Of a DNA stretch of 64,000 nt, positions 61,431-64,000 are shown piece after piece. A model generated the notes under the pieces. It had not been told where the DNA came from. It ran no database searches and saw nothing but the letters and a program-made list of their open reading frames with translations. A program made the position numbers and the translations under genes. Source of the stretch: Druceiella hillmani (taxonomy: Eukaryota > Arthropoda > Insecta > Lepidoptera > Hepialidae); NCBI GenBank assembly GCA_039881145.1, contig JAYKKI010000023.1, positions 6,424,501 through 6,488,500 on the forward strand, in the 5' to 3' direction. Position 1 is the first letter of the stretch; the number at the start of each line of letters is the position of its first letter.

Positions 61431-62800
61431 ATTAATTCATTACCATATTTATATGAGACCAGCCCTAAAGTAAGTAAAAAAAAAATAATCGAAATGGGTC
61501 AACTCGATGAAGAATTACCACAGAAAATTCCGAGGAATTGAAAACCTCCTTCTTTTTTTAAATCTGTTAAAAAGCAGTTAATCCTCTATGACTTAAGAAA
61601 AAATATAAAACGCGAGATATAAACTATCCTTTAGAAAAGAAAACATTATTTGATTGCCAAAATGATCACGATTGACAATGCACCAGTGAATGTAGTTGAA
61701 AGGTCTGATTTCCAAAGATTTTTAAGTGAGACTTTGCCCAGATATCACATAAAAAAATTAAAATAAATTAAAGTTTTCCCAACCCTTGGTTAAACTGACT
61801 ACTAAATATTGATCATTATCAGCTCCTGGAAACTGTGCATGTTCAAAAATACTTTTTATTGAAGCTGGTAATGTTTATAAAAAAAAGAAACAAGTTTTGT
61901 CCTGGTAATGCAAAATATATTATTATTTCTTTCTGATCTTTAAACAAACTTTAAAATTTTCCGATATTAAAATATGAAAACTCAATTTGGCTGCACTAAA
62001 TCAATTAAGTACTTGCTGTTTCTCGCGATTTTATCATAAATATTAAATTTTTCTCTATCTATTAAAAATTTGATTACTTGTATAACTGGATGAATTAATT
62101 TCTAACTTAAACTCATTTTAAATTCCCTCATTTAGTTCCATCTGAATCTCCCAATTATAATGAATTACAGTTTAAACACCTCTAAGTGGGGTCACTGAAC
62201 GCGCTATCAAATGCTTTCAGCTATTTTATGCAATGTGCGGCTTCAAGACCATTTACATATTTCATTATATCGAGTTCTACCGACCGGAATCTCAACCAGT
62301 CCTACGTAACTGCGGCGCAGTAATGTGCTGCCTCAGGTTGTGCACTTTAATATTTACTTAGCATTTATATGAAGCGTCATGTGTGGTTAATTTAGCGAGT
62401 GAAACTGTGGTTCATAGCTCTTGCATGCACTTATTTCACTATATATATTAGCTAATATGCAAAAATAATGTCTTTCAAGTACGTATCTCTTCTCTTTCAA
62501 CCAAGTATTAGAATTAAGTAGAAAGAAATCGCGATAAAAAATGTGTAAATGAGATTCGATATCTCTTTAACCAAAAATATAATTTTTCAATTCTTTATTC
62601 GGTCAAAACTATATAGGATGAAGACAGTATGCCTAATTTTATTTGCTTGGAAAATAATAAGACAACTACCTTTTTCAGCGAATTATAGAATATTACAGAA
62701 AGTTTTGCAATGTCTCTGGTAGAATATCTTTAAAGAGCGGCGTTCGATATTCTGTTCGGTTAGCAACTGAGTTTTTGGGAGTAAAATCAGAAGTACGTTG
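61431..62800. other. AT-rich non-coding DNA, nothing recognised
   Basis: A slightly GC-richer patch at 62,270-62,345 has no frame or repeat I recognise. Confidence 0.45.
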
Positions 62801-62960
62801 GTAGGGTTTCGTACTCAAGAGAAAAACCCTAATGAGGTCACGGACGTAAAGTTTAAATTTGGCATAGCTATAAAATGGATGTATTTATCATCATAAAAGT
62901 TAATAGCTAAGAATCAAACATTTTTAAAGTGAATGTTATAAGTTGACCCTCTTCAGTTTG
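62800..62960 (+). repeat. Interspersed repeat, family A, copy 2 (diverged)
   Basis: GTAAAGTTTAAATTTGGCATAG (from about 62,846) and the following ATAAAATGGATGTATT(T)ATCATCATAAAAG correspond to copies at 3,010 and 63,910. A GTAGGGTTTCGTACTC stretch just before (62,802) resembles the complement of a LINE tail end (GTACGGAACCCTA). Confidence 0.45.
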
Positions 62961-63885
62961 TATCTATAATTTCATGTAACGTATGGAGTATTGACAGAAA
63001 CGGTAAGTTATGAGAAACTGGTTGCTATTTTTGTCAACATGTTATATAAGATATTTTATAGATATTGCTGAAAATATTCTCAAAAGCAAATGCCCCCGTC
63101 CCCTTTTGGCCCATCTCTGAAAGTGCTTAATTCAAAGTTATGAAAAAATAGTATCACTAAAGGTTTATTTAAATGTAATTTCAAAATGACGATGATGATT
63201 CCAAATATCATAGTTCTCGAGAAATTCATGATAATTTTATGCCTGTCTTTCACATGCCAGTCTTTTACATGTGTTCTAGCAATATTAATAAATTATTATT
63301 GAATAGTTTATTGGAAATACTGTGTGTATTTAAACTTTAATGTGTGCCTAAATATCTACGAAACCCTCATGGTGTAATTTTTATTCGCATTGAGAAGTTT
63401 TTTTAATACAGTTTTTTATGTAATCACAAATTATTTATATACGACTTTTAAAGTAATCATGCATGAGAATATTGTCGCATTTTGAACATTTAACAAAAAT
63501 TGTGACTCATTTGACAAGGTTACCGGTATTTTAAATCATGTTTCATTTCAAGCAAAAGGACCGTATATTTTTAATTGGGGCAATAAAAACAAATCGTTAT
63601 AGCTATAGATCAATTCGCGTGATATGTTTTGACTACCTAAATTTAATTCCTAAATTTTACTTACCTAAATATGTTTTACAATTATTTTATTTGCAATTAC
63701 TTAATATTCATTAAACTTGCTTCATTATACATATCCTAAATTGTATATTACACTTTTACCGCTATTTTTCGACGTGAATTAGACAAGGATTGTTATGCCT
63801 TTTTCCTAAATATCTTCATACCTAAGTTTAAAAGAAAAAAAGGGGAATCCGTTTAAGATTATTTGCGTTTACATTCGTATATCAT
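62961..63885. other. AT-rich non-coding DNA, nothing recognised
   Basis: A short C-rich run at 63,090-63,112 (GCCCCCGTCCCC) is unexplained. CCTGTCTTTCACATGCCAG is followed by a near copy of its end, CCAGTCTTTTACATG, at 63,241-63,275. Confidence 0.4.
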
Positions 63886-64000
63886 AGCTGTTTTTGTCAG
63901 AAAGGGTTCGATATAAAAACTTTAAATTTGGCACTGTTATAAAACGTATTAACCCATAATAATAAAAAGTCGACGCTTAAAAATGTCCACGCTTATAAAC
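63886..64000 (+). repeat. Interspersed repeat, family A, copy 3 (cut by window end)
   Basis: TTTTTGTCAGAAAGGGTTCG, then AAAACTTTAAATTTGGCAC and TATTAACCCATAATAATAAA match copy 1 at 2,990-3,060. The repeat continues beyond the window. Confidence 0.55.

Overview
This 64 kb window looks like gene-poor, AT-rich intergenic or intronic DNA from an insect or other arthropod nuclear genome. There are no operons and no long reading frames; the longest frames are about 115 codons and most come from repeats. Long (AT)n microsatellites recur every few kb. The recognisable mobile-element remains are types common in arthropods: hAT, P-element/THAP9-like, piggyBac-like, R1-like and jockey-like non-LTR retrotransposons. 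The species cannot be named from the sequence.

Layout. 0-5 kb: non-coding DNA with LINE 3'-UTR-like repeats. 5.8-6.8 kb: a decayed hAT transposase on the minus strand. 7.0-8.6 kb: a CpG-richer patch holding a possible short hAT-derived element. 9.4-9.6 kb: a candidate first coding exon of a single-pass membrane protein, carrying one apparent frameshift. 13.7-14.9 kb: microsatellites and a 49-bp minisatellite. 17.5 kb: the first of seven copies of a palindromic repeat; others lie near 33.5, 36.0, 42.0, 42.4, 52.3 and 58.8 kb. 20.2 and 23.0 kb: two short terminal-inverted-repeat elements, the second flanked by TTAA. 26.0-29.8 kb: a broken P-element-like transposon with a THAP-domain piece and a transposase pseudogene. 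43.6-44.6 kb: a second, different hAT pseudogene with an internal deletion. 49.4-49.9 kb: a jockey-like retrotransposon remnant. 53.1-55.8 kb: an R1-like retrotransposon whose 5' and 3' halves point in opposite directions. 58.9-61.4 kb: degenerate tandem repeats, including a clear 129-bp satellite-like array. The rest is AT-rich DNA in which I recognise nothing.

No functional pathway is visible; the window is a record of dead transposons. The most interesting signal is the palindromic repeat family. Its arms carry a motif that fits the hammerhead ribozyme core: CTGAAGA, a short stem, GAAA, the palindrome CCTAGG, then TC, with flanking CCAC/GTGG pairing. Hammerhead ribozymes are known from the terminal repeats of Penelope-like retroelements, so these may be short ribozyme-bearing derivatives of such an element. 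This is inference and needs folding, library searches and a cleavage test.
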